A stretch of 64,000 nt of DNA from Pseudomonadales bacterium (GCA_016763855.1 JAESSY010000063.1:1-64000); one strand, 5' to 3'. Counted from the stretch's first letter, positions 35,779-46,137 are shown. Translations and numbers: made by a program. Notes: generated from the sequence alone by a model not told the origin.

Positions 35779-37071
35779 ATGGTACGGTATTTTCTAATTG
35801 TAAGCTTCTTGTGTTTGCTTGCACCGGGAACAAATCTTCGGGCGCAATCTATTAAAGAAGTTGTAGAGATTACTTTAAGTACTAATCCCGATGTTCTAGT
35901 GAGAAAATATAGTGTTGTGGCCGCTGAGGAGTTACGAAATCAGGCTAAGAGTGGTTACTACCCATCGGTTGACCTCGTTTTGGCCGGGGGACGAGAGAAC
36001 TCAAATAATACGACGACGCGAGCATTAGGTGTTGATGAACTCAAACTAACCCGGCAAGAAAGTAGTTTTAAAGTTACTCAAATGCTCTACGATGGGTTCG
36101 CTACCAAACACCTCGTTAGGCAGCAGGCAGCTTTAACCGAAGCCGCTACAGCAAGATTAGTGAGTACCCAGGAAAATATCGGATTAAGAGCGATTCAAGT
36201 TTACTTAGAAGTTTTGCGTAGATCCGAAATAGTTGACCTCAATTTAGAGAATCTTAATCACCACGACCGTACACTTGGAAAAATAAGTGAGCGTTTTGAG
36301 AACGGCGTAGGCACCAAGGTTGACGTCGTTCAGACGCGAGGTCGACGGGCACAATCTAAAGGTACACTTCTACTTTCACAACGTGACACCAGAAATGGAA
36401 CTGCAGAATTTTTCCGTGTTGTCGGAGAGAACCCCACCAGTTTGTCTATACCTGACAATATTGAAGGTCTTCCTTCCACTTTAGATCAGGCAGTTGAAAT
36501 AGCCGCGAGAAATAACCCAGGATTGAAAGCCGCTGGTTTAGATCTTGAAGCAGCAATAGCCGCGCAACAACAATCTCGTGCAGGTTTCCATCCGAGGTTT
36601 GATTTGGAATTGGGCGCTACAAGAAACGATGATACTGATGGCACACTGGGTGCAAATGACGATGAAACCGCAGTCGTTAGAATGTCTTACAATCTTTATC
36701 GAGGTGGTGCAGATAAAGCGAGAATCAAAGAGGCTGAGGCTCGTGAATTTGTTGCACGAGAAACGCTCCGCAGTGTAGAGCGCGCAGTACGAGAAGATGT
36801 CACTTTAATCTGGAATGAGTTAGATGACATACTAGTTCGCCTCGAATTTTTGGAAGCTCATGTGATATCCACTGAAGAAGTATTGAAGGTTTATAACGAT
36901 CAGTTGAGTCTGGGTAAGCGAACTTTGTTAGATTTGTTGGATGTGCAAAACGAGTTACTGAGAGCAAGAGCTGCATTCATTACAGGACAATATTCAGCTA
37001 GATTCGCGAGATACCGAGTTTTGGCTAGCACGGGCCGTTTACTTGAAAGTATGGAAGTAACAGTCGAGTAA
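35779..37071 (+). CDS. TolC-family outer-membrane channel protein
   Basis: A 430-residue protein with a signal peptide (to about residue 23, NLRAQS) and the two internally duplicated OEP helical domains of TolC proteins (VDVVQTRGRRAQSKGTLL and the second copy LLDLLDVQNELLRARAAFI). It forms a trimeric channel for type I secretion or efflux. It lacks an adjacent pump but may serve the CHAT protein or RND systems. It starts with a strong GGGGAG site. The Hsp70-like gene begins 17 bp after its stop, perhaps as an operon. Confidence 0.9.
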   Translation: MVRYFLIVSFLCLLAPGTNLRAQSIKEVVEITLSTNPDVLVRKYSVVAAEELRNQAKSGYYPSVDLVLAGGRENSNNTTTRALGVDELKLTRQESSFKVTQMLYDGFATKHLVRQQAALTEAATARLVSTQENIGLRAIQVYLEVLRRSEIVDLNLENLNHHDRTLGKISERFENGVGTKVDVVQTRGRRAQSKGTLLLSQRDTRNGTAEFFRVVGENPTSLSIPDNIEGLPSTLDQAVEIAARNNPGLKAAGLDLEAAIAAQQQSRAGFHPRFDLELGATRNDDTDGTLGANDDETAVVRMSYNLYRGGADKARIKEAEAREFVARETLRSVERAVREDVTLIWNELDDILVRLEFLEAHVISTEEVLKVYNDQLSLGKRTLLDLLDVQNELLRARAAFITGQYSARFARYRVLASTGRLLESMEVTVE

Positions 37072-37088
37072 GCTGTTTTCGGTATTCT

Positions 37089-38501
37089 ATGATTGGCGTT
37101 GGAATAGATTTTGGTACCTCAAATTCGGTAGCTGCTTGGTACGATGGGAAGCGGGTTCGTCTCGTCCCCTTGGAAGCTCAAAATACTGTCATGCCTACCG
37201 CAACACATCTAGATCGTGAGCTCATCACAAAAACAGGCGATGCCGCTGTAAGGCAGTATATTTCAGAAAATCAGGATCGAGTTGTAGAACTTACCCCAGA
37301 AGTTGTTGCTAAAACTTCAATGTTGGTTGAAGAGAAAAACAATGCTGATCCGACATCTGAAGCCGAAGTGTCCTCTCAAAATGTTTATGGGCAATCTCAT
37401 ATAGACCGAGGTATGCCTGGTCGATTATTTCGTGGCGTAAAGAGATTGTTGGGAAGTGATTCAATAAAGCGCTTGATGGTCTTTGATTATCCCTTTCGAA
37501 TTGTTGCCTTGATTACCCCCGTGCTTGTTCATATACGAAAGGCTCTGCAGGCCCAGTTGAATTCTGTCGAAGCCTTGGACGTACATTTTGGTCATCCTGT
37601 GGAATTTGAAGGGCTGGGTGAATACAAGAACGATCTTGGTAAAACTCGATTGAGAGAAGCTTGTGCTCACGCAGGTTTTGAAAAGATATCTTTCTATCCT
37701 GAACCTGTTGCAGCGACTCTAAGTTATCTACAAGAAGACAATACATTAGACAGTGGTATTGTCCTAACAATTGATTTTGGGGGAGGTACTCTTGATCTGA
37801 GTGTTGTTAAGTTTAACGGTGCCGAATTCACAGTAATGTCGACGGCAGGATTACCCTTAGGTGGTGATCATATCGACCAACTCGTTTTTAGAGAATTGAT
37901 TTTCCCACTGTTAGGTAAAGGTGAAATTTGGTCCCGTATCAAAGATGGAACACTCATTACTAATGGATTCCCTTTTGATGAGTTTGCTGACAAATTGGTA
38001 AATTGGGCTGTGACATATACGCTGAACCAAAGTCGATATAGGGCAAAAGTGAATGATTGTATTCAATATTTCAGTCAGATAGATCATCCCGCAGCAGAAA
38101 AATTTCGTCGTCTTGACGAACTGATTACTCACAATTACAGTTATTTAGTATTTCAAGCAATAAAAGATGCCAAGGTTGCTCTCTCGGTAAAGGAATCAAC
38201 GATCTTGGAGATGCCCGAACTCGATATTGAGGTTGAATTCACACGGGTACAATTTGAAAAAATGATGGCCGGTATGTTGGAAAGTATTCAGGATATTATA
38301 GGAGACGTATTGGATAGTGCCGGGATAAATACTTCAGATGTTGATGTGGTCATTCGAACGGGGGGCTCATCACAAATATCAGCCGTAAGAGCGTTATTGG
38401 AAATCCAATTTCCGGGGAAAGTAACAGAGCATGATCCGTTCACCAGTGTCGCGGCAGGGCTCGCGATAGCTAACTACCATCAAATACAGTTTTCCACCTG
38501 A
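37089..38501 (+). CDS. Hsp70-family ATPase (YegD-like)
   Basis: A 470-residue protein with the actin/Hsp70 fold: phosphate-1 loop GIDFGTSNSVAA, phosphate-2 TIDFGGGTLDLSVV, the connecting EPVAATLSYL and adenosine loop IRTGGSSQISAV. It lacks the C-terminal substrate-binding domain of DnaK and matches YegD length. The function of YegD proteins is poorly known; chaperone-like ATPase is the family-level call. Confidence 0.88.
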   Translation: MIGVGIDFGTSNSVAAWYDGKRVRLVPLEAQNTVMPTATHLDRELITKTGDAAVRQYISENQDRVVELTPEVVAKTSMLVEEKNNADPTSEAEVSSQNVYGQSHIDRGMPGRLFRGVKRLLGSDSIKRLMVFDYPFRIVALITPVLVHIRKALQAQLNSVEALDVHFGHPVEFEGLGEYKNDLGKTRLREACAHAGFEKISFYPEPVAATLSYLQEDNTLDSGIVLTIDFGGGTLDLSVVKFNGAEFTVMSTAGLPLGGDHIDQLVFRELIFPLLGKGEIWSRIKDGTLITNGFPFDEFADKLVNWAVTYTLNQSRYRAKVNDCIQYFSQIDHPAAEKFRRLDELITHNYSYLVFQAIKDAKVALSVKESTILEMPELDIEVEFTRVQFEKMMAGMLESIQDIIGDVLDSAGINTSDVDVVIRTGGSSQISAVRALLEIQFPGKVTEHDPFTSVAAGLAIANYHQIQFST

Positions 38502-38615
38502 ATAGCGCCATCAATGTTTCGCTACGGTTATCCACTGACTCCTTGTTCGAGCGATATATTTAAACCAATTGGTGTACTCTCACGTCTAATATTAAAATAC
38601 GAATACGGTTATTGA

Positions 38616-39158
38616 GTGTCGGAAGCTAGTGTTGTCCTCGGTGCGAAAGCCCGTGAAAGGGCGCTCGTTGATCGGGCCAAAAAGAATGATTACAACGCCT
38701 ATGAACAGTTGTATCGACTGCATGTCGGGTGTGTTGTAGCGCTCTGCGTTCGCTTGTGCAAGGATCGCGATATTGCCGAGGATCTTGCACAAGAAGCCTT
38801 TATTTTGGCATGGGTTAAGTTGCACAGCTTCAGGGGTGATAGTGCATTTGGTAGTTGGTTGTACAGGATTGCGACAAATACAGCCTTAAGTTATCTGCGT
38901 AAACAAAAACCCTTCCAAAACAGCATTGATATTGATGACACCGCTGAAGAATCTCTACCGGATGGTATCGCTGAAAAAATGGATTTGGAAGAGGCCATAG
39001 CGCAGTTACCGGACGGTGCCAGAGCAGTATTTGTGCTTTACAGCTTGCAGGGATACACCCATGATGAGATTGCCAAATTGTTAGGGATTGCACAGGGTAG
39101 TAGTAAAGCCCAATTGCACAGAGCAAGAAAATTATTACGGGGTTATATAAATGCGTAG
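38616..39158 (+). CDS. ECF sigma factor (RNA polymerase sigma-70 family)
   Basis: A 180-residue sigma factor. Region 2 spans about 20-90 (IAEDLAQEAFILAWVKLHSFRGDSAFGSWLYRIATN, a typical -10 recognition segment) and region 4 about 125-175 (YTHDEIAKLLGIAQGSSKAQLHRARKLL). Region 1 and 3 are absent, as in ECF group members. It starts at GTG. The next gene is a membrane protein with an anti-sigma pattern, and a DUF4097 protein follows, so the set is likely an envelope-responsive regulon. Confidence 0.93.
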   Translation: MSEASVVLGAKARERALVDRAKKNDYNAYEQLYRLHVGCVVALCVRLCKDRDIAEDLAQEAFILAWVKLHSFRGDSAFGSWLYRIATNTALSYLRKQKPFQNSIDIDDTAEESLPDGIAEKMDLEEAIAQLPDGARAVFVLYSLQGYTHDEIAKLLGIAQGSSKAQLHRARKLLRGYINA

Positions 39159-39246
39159 TCATCGTTTAAACCCAGACGTTAATACTAGCGTCAAAGGTAT
39201 AGATTGAATTTATGGACCGGGTAAGAAGCGGAAGATTGGAATCAAA

Positions 39247-39807
39247 ATGAGTGGTCAAGACAAGATTCAAGACAAGAAAGGCCATGTTGATGGCGCGCTA
39301 AGCCTGGCTCTAGCCAGAGAGCTTCGTCAGCTCAACCCAGAAATGGAGCCTAGCAGAGATTTGTGGCCGGCAATTGAGCGTGGCATGGCGCAGTATGTTC
39401 AGCCTACAAAAAAGCGTCTTAATTGGATGCCTTACAGTGTTGCTGCAAGTCTTCTGATTGCGGTATCAGCATTGGTGAGTAATGTCGTTCTTATGAAGCA
39501 GCAAACTGCTCCTGTCCTCGTTCAGGGAACGGATATTTTTTCACTGGATGAGAATCAGGTTGAATATCTTAAGGTCAGAAATACCCTGAAGGATCAGTTT
39601 ATGGAAACTAACCGTATGCTTCCTTTGGCTACCCTTGATGATTTGAATCACAATATCCAGATACTGGAAGATGCACGAATTGAGATAGAATCTCAAGTTA
39701 GAGCCAATCCCCAGGATGCGAGATTGATAGAATTACTGATGCGAATCCATGCTCAAGAAATTGAATTATTAAAACAAGATTATTCTAAATCCGGTCAATT
39801 TATGTGA
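39247..39807 (+). CDS. Putative membrane anti-sigma factor
   Basis: A 186-residue single-pass protein: a cytoplasmic N terminus with EPSRDLWPAIERGM, a common pattern in anti-sigma partners of ECF factors, one membrane helix (about 60-82, YSVAASLLIAVSALVSNVVL) and a helical periplasmic part. It lacks the zinc-binding HxxxCxxC of ZAS-type anti-sigmas. It starts 88 bp after the sigma gene stop. Confidence 0.75.
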   Translation: MSGQDKIQDKKGHVDGALSLALARELRQLNPEMEPSRDLWPAIERGMAQYVQPTKKRLNWMPYSVAASLLIAVSALVSNVVLMKQQTAPVLVQGTDIFSLDENQVEYLKVRNTLKDQFMETNRMLPLATLDDLNHNIQILEDARIEIESQVRANPQDARLIELLMRIHAQEIELLKQDYSKSGQFM

Positions 39808-39826
39808 TCGGAATAGAAAAGGTAGT

Positions 39827-40801
39827 ATGAATATGATTCCCCCTAACTTAAGTTTTTTGCAAATAAATAGGTTTTTGATCCTACTTGCTACGCTATTTTT
39901 TAGCCTCGTGTCTGCTGCGAGAGAGTCGGTAGATGAAATCAAAAGTGCGAGTGCTTCAGGCTTTGTGAAAGTTTCCATCGTACGAGGTGATCTAGAGGTA
40001 AAAGGGTGGGATAGAGATGAGATCCAAGTCACAGGAGAACTGGACGAACAAACTAACAATTTTGTTTTCAGAGTGGATGGAGATGAAGCATTTATAGAAG
40101 TAAAGATACCTGACATCAATCGTAATTGGTGTGTAGGCTACTGTAATGAAGGCTCTGACCTTACCGTTATGGTGCCACGAGGCAGTACCTTAAAAGTATC
40201 TGTTGTTTCGACCGAAGTGAAGATATCGGATGTCTTGGGTGGATTGGATATTGGCGGCGTCAGTGGTGATATAATTGCCAAAAATGCCAGTAAGCGTGTT
40301 CGTATTTCCAGCGTGAGTGGAAGTGTAGAGTTACGCAATGCAAAGGGCCGCATTCGATTGAGTAGTGTTAGCGGTGATGTTGAAGTAACTGACGTACATG
40401 GTACTGGCAAGTATCATTCTGTTAGTGGAGATATTGTACTAGATGAAGTCTCTGGTGATATGGATTTGGAATCAGTCTCTGGTGAGATAGAAGCGACCTC
40501 TGCCTTTGTATCTGTATTAAGAGGGAGCACCGTATCCGGAGATATTAGGCTTGAGTTTGAACCAAGTAGCGACGTCGACATAGAACTCAATAGCATTAGC
40601 GGCTCCATTTTTCTTGACGCAAGTGATAAAATTGCCGCAAATTTTGACTTAGAAACCGGTTCAGGAAGTATTAGGAATCGCATTACTTCTGACGAGCCTA
40701 GAAAGTCTAAGTATGTTAGAGATGAAACATTGCGATTTTCTACAGGAGATGGTCGAGTTTACCTTTCCACGCGATCTGGAAACATCACTATTAATGACTA
40801 G
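39827..40801 (+). CDS. DUF4097 beta-solenoid (adhesin-like) exported protein
   Basis: A 324-residue protein with an N-terminal hydrophobic signal segment (to about residue 28) and then repeating short beta strands, each with SVSGD/VSGDI-type turns, as in DUF4097 proteins. These form a right-handed beta-solenoid at the cell surface or periplasm. Such genes often end ECF sigma operons, as here, and are thought to be regulated by or to report to the sigma factor. Exact function is unknown. Confidence 0.85.
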   Translation: MNMIPPNLSFLQINRFLILLATLFFSLVSAARESVDEIKSASASGFVKVSIVRGDLEVKGWDRDEIQVTGELDEQTNNFVFRVDGDEAFIEVKIPDINRNWCVGYCNEGSDLTVMVPRGSTLKVSVVSTEVKISDVLGGLDIGGVSGDIIAKNASKRVRISSVSGSVELRNAKGRIRLSSVSGDVEVTDVHGTGKYHSVSGDIVLDEVSGDMDLESVSGEIEATSAFVSVLRGSTVSGDIRLEFEPSSDVDIELNSISGSIFLDASDKIAANFDLETGSGSIRNRITSDEPRKSKYVRDETLRFSTGDGRVYLSTRSGNITIND

Positions 40802-40823
40802 AAGCCTGTCCGAGAATAGACAT

Positions 40824-43800
40824 TCATTCCCTGATCACTGAGTGTTCGATCAATGCAGGATCCTCGTTCTCATCCAAACCGATCAGTATTAGCCAATCTT
40901 CCAACATGAGATAAAGGCTTGGGACGAGGAACAAGGTGATGATTGTCGCAAACAGCACACCGTAAGCCAAGGATATTGCCATTGGGATGAACATAAAGGT
41001 CTCAGGGTCATTATTTGTCATTAAGGGTATGAGGCCGACGAAAGTGGTAACAGAAGTTAGAACGATCGGTCTGAATCGCGCAACCCCTGCCATCGTGACT
41101 GCTTCAAATACAGGTACACCCTTGCGTCGTTGTCGGTTTATGTAATCAACCATGACTAAAGAGGCGTTAACAACAACGCCTGACAAAGCGATAATACCCA
41201 GAAGTGAAAAAAAGATAAGATTCCAACCCATGATAAAGTGTCCAACGATGGCGCCCACCGCACCAAAGGGTATCACGCTCATGATTACTAGAGGCTGCAA
41301 GTAAGACTTTAGAGGAATGGCTAGAAGGGCAAAAATAATCATCAATGCGAATGGTACGGTACGAACCATGCTATTTGTTGCCTTCATTCTCTGTTCTTGT
41401 TCTCCCCCTAAAGAATAGGTGACGCCAGGGAATTCCATATTATGGCATCGGTTTTCTCGATTTGAGAATTTTGAGTTGTCGACACAAATACTATCTTGAA
41501 TGGATCGCATCACTTCTTCCGGTGTAACAACAAAACGATCGACATCCCCAACGACATTAATAATTCTTTGCTGATCTTCTCTTTGAATGGAAGAGTATCC
41601 ATGGCCATAGTTTACATCGGCAACGGATGAAAACGGTACGGCTAAACCTTCATTGGTTCTTATTCGCATGTCTTCCAGATTTCCGAGAGATTGCCTCTCG
41701 GCTTCTGGATAACGGACCATGACACGTACATCATCTGACCCTCTTTGTATTCGTTGGGCCTCTTCACCGTAGAAAGATTGCCGAACCTGTCTTGCCAAGT
41801 CATTTAGACTCAGACCTAATGGTTTTGCCTGTTCAAGGATATCGATGATGACTTCCTGCTTTCCCGATCTAAAAGAATCGCTTAGATCGAGTACACCTGG
41901 GTACCTCCCGAGCTCTTCCCGAAGGCTAAATGCCGCTTTTCGTAATTCCTCAACATCCCTTCCTTTTAATTGGATTTTCACGGGTTCTCCGGCAGAAAAA
42001 GTATTTGCGGTGAATTGAAGTTCTATCGCATCTGTAATCGTTCCGCTCATGACACGCCATCGATCACCGATCTCTGTGGCTGTAATGCCTTTTCGCTTTT
42101 CGATAGACTCTAATTCCAAGACGACTTCTGCAAGGTGGCTTCCGCCAGAGCTGTAAGATTCTGGGCGACTACTACGAGCAGCTCGAGATCCGATGGATGA
42201 AAGTACATTCTTTATGATGTGATGACCTTCAGGAAGACCGGCTTCTTTATCCAATTGTTTTCCTAACAATATTGCAGCGTTTTCAATTCTTTTTGCACCT
42301 TCACGGGTAACCTCAACATTGATACCTTCCGGCATATTCAAAGTAGCGTAAACCCGATCCCCATCGACGGCAGGGAAAAACTGAAAAATAACCCGCCCAC
42401 TGATAATTAACGCGATTGTCAAAATTAATACTGCTGTAGCTACTGCCCATGTAATCCAGCGCCATTCCAATGTTTTAATTAAAAATGGTTGATAAACATT
42501 ATTAGCAAAATTTGACAAAGCGTCAGCGAAAATACTCTGAAAAGCAATCCACCTTCGAACAAATTCTGTATTGCTAAAAAGATAGTTTTCTGTTTTTCGG
42601 TGGGCTAAATGAGCAGGCAATATTAACTGTGATTCCAGAATACTAAAAACTAGACAGACAACAACAACCCAACCCATAACGGAAAAGAATTTGCCCATGT
42701 GGCCTTCCAGCAGAAGTATAGGAAGAAATGCTGCAACAGTTGTAAGGACCCCAAAAATGACGGGTACACTTACTTCTAAGGTGCCATTTATAGCAGCTTC
42801 TCGGTGCGTAGAGTCGCTCGACTCGTGACTATAAATGCGTTCACCAATGACGATGGCATCATCCACTACGATGCCGAGCACCAGAATAAAAGCAAGAACG
42901 GTGATAGAGGAAATATTGATCCCTGCAGTGGGGAATAACCAGAGAGCACCGAGGATGGCAATAGGAATACCAGCGGCTACCCAAATAGCGACTTTGAATT
43001 TGAGGAATAAGGTGAGTATCAACAAAACCAATGCAAGTCCTGCATAAGCATTTTTAGTCAATGCGTCTATGCGTCGACCAAGTGCTTTTGAACCATCGAT
43101 CCAAATCGACAGCGTCAAACCTGGGGGTAATTGTGGTTGTGCTTTTTTAATATACTTTTTTACCGCGTTTGCCGCGCCTATTGTATCTTCTTCACCAACA
43201 CGGTAGACGGTAATCATCACCGCGGGTTTACCATTAAATTTGGCATTCAAATAACCTTCCTGAAACCCGTCTCGCACATTTGCAATATCCCCAACAGTAA
43301 GGTTAGTGCCGCCCAGTCGAGTGAGTACAACAATGTCTTCGAAATCTTGGCCTCTGTATGCCTGACCTTTACTTCGCAATAAAATTTCTCCGCCTCTGGT
43401 TTTTACAGAGCCTCCTGGTAAATCGAGGCTAGATTGCCTAATGGCGTTCGCTACATCACTCAATCCAATATTATATTCGCGCAAGGTATTTTCACTGACT
43501 TCAATGGAGATCTCATAAGGTCGCGAATAGCTCACGGATACTTGTGAGATACCATCCAGAGAAGATATGTCATCACGAATGTTGTTAGCTGTTCGCTTGA
43601 GTGTTTTTTCATCAGTATTGCCAGACAATGCAAGCGTCACACTCTGACCTCGAAATTGCATCATCGAGACAATGGGTTTTTCTGTTTCTGCGGGAAAGGT
43701 GGAAATACTATCAACTTTCGCCTTAATTTCATTCAATGCTTTGGTATTGTCGACATTCTCCTCAAGTTCTATGATGACTGTACAGATACCTTCTGTTGCA

Positions 43801-44051
43801 ATTGAACGCATGCTATCAATTCCCTGTACACCTTCTACTGCTTCTTCTACACGAATGCAGACGCCGGACTCGACTTCTTCCGGGGCTGCACCAAGATAAG
43901 GAATGCTTATTTGGACAATGCCAGGTTCAATATTAGGAAATTCTTCCTTATGAATGCTAAAGAGGCTAGAAACACCGCCTGCAATAAAGATCCACATTAG
44001 CAAGTTTGCCGCGACTGGATTGTCTACAAACCAAGTGATCGTCGTTTTCAT
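40824..44051 (-). CDS. RND-family multidrug efflux permease (HAE1-like)
   Basis: A 1075-residue inner-membrane proton-driven pump. Twelve TM helices in the usual RND arrangement are visible, with the paired acidic residues VVDDAIVIGE in TM4 and large periplasmic loops after TM1 and TM7. It starts four bases within the adaptor stop (ATGA), so the order regulator-adaptor-permease is one operon. A TolC-like channel is encoded at 35779. The substrate is unknown. Confidence 0.93.
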   Translation of the reverse strand: MKTTITWFVDNPVAANLLMWIFIAGGVSSLFSIHKEEFPNIEPGIVQISIPYLGAAPEEVESGVCIRVEEAVEGVQGIDSMRSIATEGICTVIIELEENVDNTKALNEIKAKVDSISTFPAETEKPIVSMMQFRGQSVTLALSGNTDEKTLKRTANNIRDDISSLDGISQVSVSYSRPYEISIEVSENTLREYNIGLSDVANAIRQSSLDLPGGSVKTRGGEILLRSKGQAYRGQDFEDIVVLTRLGGTNLTVGDIANVRDGFQEGYLNAKFNGKPAVMITVYRVGEEDTIGAANAVKKYIKKAQPQLPPGLTLSIWIDGSKALGRRIDALTKNAYAGLALVLLILTLFLKFKVAIWVAAGIPIAILGALWLFPTAGINISSITVLAFILVLGIVVDDAIVIGERIYSHESSDSTHREAAINGTLEVSVPVIFGVLTTVAAFLPILLLEGHMGKFFSVMGWVVVVCLVFSILESQLILPAHLAHRKTENYLFSNTEFVRRWIAFQSIFADALSNFANNVYQPFLIKTLEWRWITWAVATAVLILTIALIISGRVIFQFFPAVDGDRVYATLNMPEGINVEVTREGAKRIENAAILLGKQLDKEAGLPEGHHIIKNVLSSIGSRAARSSRPESYSSGGSHLAEVVLELESIEKRKGITATEIGDRWRVMSGTITDAIELQFTANTFSAGEPVKIQLKGRDVEELRKAAFSLREELGRYPGVLDLSDSFRSGKQEVIIDILEQAKPLGLSLNDLARQVRQSFYGEEAQRIQRGSDDVRVMVRYPEAERQSLGNLEDMRIRTNEGLAVPFSSVADVNYGHGYSSIQREDQQRIINVVGDVDRFVVTPEEVMRSIQDSICVDNSKFSNRENRCHNMEFPGVTYSLGGEQEQRMKATNSMVRTVPFALMIIFALLAIPLKSYLQPLVIMSVIPFGAVGAIVGHFIMGWNLIFFSLLGIIALSGVVVNASLVMVDYINRQRRKGVPVFEAVTMAGVARFRPIVLTSVTTFVGLIPLMTNNDPETFMFIPMAISLAYGVLFATIITLFLVPSLYLMLEDWLILIGLDENEDPALIEHSVIRE

Positions 44052-45232
44052 ATCTTATTCTCGGCTTGTATTGATGCTTCTATTTTTGCATGTACGGGTT
44101 TTACGCGCATGCCATCAATAACAGTTTGAATCGGAGACAAGTTAACTAATTCGCCTTTCTCCAATCCTTTTTCAATAAAAACACTGTCCTCGTCAAATCG
44201 AAGTAGTTCGACATTTCGATAGCGAAGGCGGTTTCTTTTATCAACTACCAATACCTGATTCTGATTTCTTATCACTGCTCGCGGCAGAACGACGATGTCT
44301 TCTACTATTCGTCCTTCAATGTTGGCGTGAACAAATAATCCGACGGGTAGGGGAGGTTGCTTTCTTGATTTATCTTCCTCTACTCTCACAACTGCATTGA
44401 CCATACGTGTTCGGGTATCGATTTCGGCTTCAGTACGGACGAGCTTTCCATGCCACTCATAATATTTTCCTCCATAATGAGTTGATAGTGTGACATTTGC
44501 TTGTTGTTCTATCGGTAGTTCCCCGCGTTGACCCAAGGGTAAATCGAGATAAGAGAGTTGTTTATCAGCCAGGGGAACTCTCACTTCCACAGCGTCGCTT
44601 GAATAGATATTGGCGATTTTGCTACCTCGTGATACAAACTGTCCCACATCTACAGATTTTTCTCTTACCAAGCCAGCATAAGGTGCCTTAATCTCAGTTC
44701 GTTGTAAGTCGCGTTCTGCCTGTTTGAGATTCACCTCTGCTTCTATTAATTGAGCATTAGCAATACGTTTTGCACGGAGGGCAGTTTCAAGGTCTGACTG
44801 ACTCGTGAGTCTTTTTTCAACAAGGGCGTGGAGTCTTTTGTACTCAAAGTTTTTGTGTTCGGCATCAGCAGTACTTCGTGCAAGAAAGGCTTTGCTTTTC
44901 TGTACTGATGCAATGAGATCTATATCATCAATTTTAACTAGTACTTCACCCAAGGCAAAATAGCCCCCAACAGCTAAATTAGGGGATATCCATTTAACTT
45001 TACCGGATACTTCAGGAATGAGTGTGCTTGCGGTTTTAGGACTAACGGTTCCTTGTGAGCGAATCATTAAACGAATGCTTTCTTTATCAATTTTTTGTAC
45101 TCTTATAGCCGTAGCCACTTCTTCTGGATCAACACGCACAGCTTGAGGAGCAGAAGCAATAAGACCATAGGCAACAATAATTGAGATGCTGATAACAATT
45201 GCGGATGTAATCCCCTTCATCACATTGTTCAT
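44048..45232 (-). CDS. RND periplasmic adaptor (membrane fusion) protein
   Basis: A 394-residue protein: N-terminal membrane anchor (about 8-28), then the lipoyl-type half-motifs (PEVSGKVKWISPNLAVGGYF and APYAGLVREKSVDVGQFV), an alpha-hairpin coiled coil between them, and beta-barrel and membrane-proximal domains. It links the permease to an outer-membrane channel. It overlaps the regulator stop and permease start, so the three genes are coupled. Confidence 0.9.
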   Translation of the reverse strand: MNNVMKGITSAIVISISIIVAYGLIASAPQAVRVDPEEVATAIRVQKIDKESIRLMIRSQGTVSPKTASTLIPEVSGKVKWISPNLAVGGYFALGEVLVKIDDIDLIASVQKSKAFLARSTADAEHKNFEYKRLHALVEKRLTSQSDLETALRAKRIANAQLIEAEVNLKQAERDLQRTEIKAPYAGLVREKSVDVGQFVSRGSKIANIYSSDAVEVRVPLADKQLSYLDLPLGQRGELPIEQQANVTLSTHYGGKYYEWHGKLVRTEAEIDTRTRMVNAVVRVEEDKSRKQPPLPVGLFVHANIEGRIVEDIVVLPRAVIRNQNQVLVVDKRNRLRYRNVELLRFDEDSVFIEKGLEKGELVNLSPIQTVIDGMRVKPVHAKIEASIQAENKI

Positions 45233-45948
45233 GAGCTGACGCTCCCAGTGATTTGGCTACTTACTTTAAAATTGTTGAGGAAGGTTTGAATGACCAAGTT
45301 GAAATGGTCGTTGATGGCCTGGGCTAACTGTTCTGTATTGCGACCTTCCAAGCTCGATGCAATTCGATTAAAGATAGACAAGCTTTGCTTTTTATCGAAT
45401 TTTAGCGTTTTTGATCTATCGAGCCGATCAATGAAATTGGTTTTTAGACCATTGAGTATCAGCCGGAGTACTAAATTGTCGTTAATATTAGCGAACAAAG
45501 TACCTAGGTTTTTCCAATTTTCATGGTTGTTGACAAAATTGGATTGATTTTGGATCATGCATGTCACAATAGATTGCATCTCTATTACTTGTGAATCTGT
45601 CGCATCTTCTAAAGCTCTTCTTGCCGACATTGATAGGAGTGCCCCCAGAACTTCAATTAAATGAATGATCAGTTTTGGATCGGGACGATCATTCAGATCG
45701 ACTAAGTGACCTAGGACATCAAGACTCGCTTGTTCGATCGGAAGGACTCTAGCGCCGCCTGGATTGATTGATGCGACGCCTAGCTGCTCAAGTTTTTTCA
45801 AGGACTCTCTCACCGCGCCGCGATTGACTTCAAATCGGGCTGAAAGATCCCTTTCCGAAGGGAGTCGCTCACCGGTTCTGTATTGTCCTGTGAGAATGTC
45901 GTCGCGGAGGATAGCGGTAATCTCCTCTACTCTAGTTGGTTGGTTCAT
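45229..45948 (-). CDS. FadR/GntR-family transcriptional regulator
   Basis: A 239-residue regulator with an N-terminal GntR winged HTH (YRTGERLPSERDLSARFEVNRGAVRESLKKLEQLGV) and a C-terminal helical FCD-like domain without the usual metal-binding histidines. It is the first gene of the RND operon and probably controls it through the two operators upstream. ATG at 45948 is preferred; a GTG at 45996 would extend it by 16 atypical residues. Its ligand is unknown. Confidence 0.88.
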   Translation of the reverse strand: MNQPTRVEEITAILRDDILTGQYRTGERLPSERDLSARFEVNRGAVRESLKKLEQLGVASINPGGARVLPIEQASLDVLGHLVDLNDRPDPKLIIHLIEVLGALLSMSARRALEDATDSQVIEMQSIVTCMIQNQSNFVNNHENWKNLGTLFANINDNLVLRLILNGLKTNFIDRLDRSKTLKFDKKQSLSIFNRIASSLEGRNTEQLAQAINDHFNLVIQTFLNNFKVSSQITGSVSS

Positions 45949-46000
45949 TTTTTTCTCGCTTAGGTTTTCTTTGCAGCAATTAGCATTCTCGGTCACTTCA

Positions 46001-46027
46001 AATTGGTCAGACCGAATTGGTCAGACC
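46001..46027. promoter_or_regulatory. Tandem FadR/PdhR-type operators between regulator and aceK
   Basis: AATTGGTCAGACC occurs twice, at 46001-46013 and 46015-46027, a 14-bp period. The second copy is TGGTCAGACCA, identical to the palindromic core known for FadR-type GntR proteins. They lie between the regulator gene and aceK, so the regulator may control both itself (with the RND pump) and aceK. Confidence 0.75.
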
Positions 46028-46137
46028 ATTATAGGGAGAAAATCCACCTAAACAAGTGGATGACAGGTAAGAGATCCTGTTTCTGGCACAATAGAGAAAC
46101 TGTGATCCAATACCGTTGGTTTAAAAGGCTTTGTCAG

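Noticed and set aside
46003-46137. N-terminal extension of aceK
   Set aside because: It covers the operators and has no similarity to AceK; the ATG at 46138 gives normal length.
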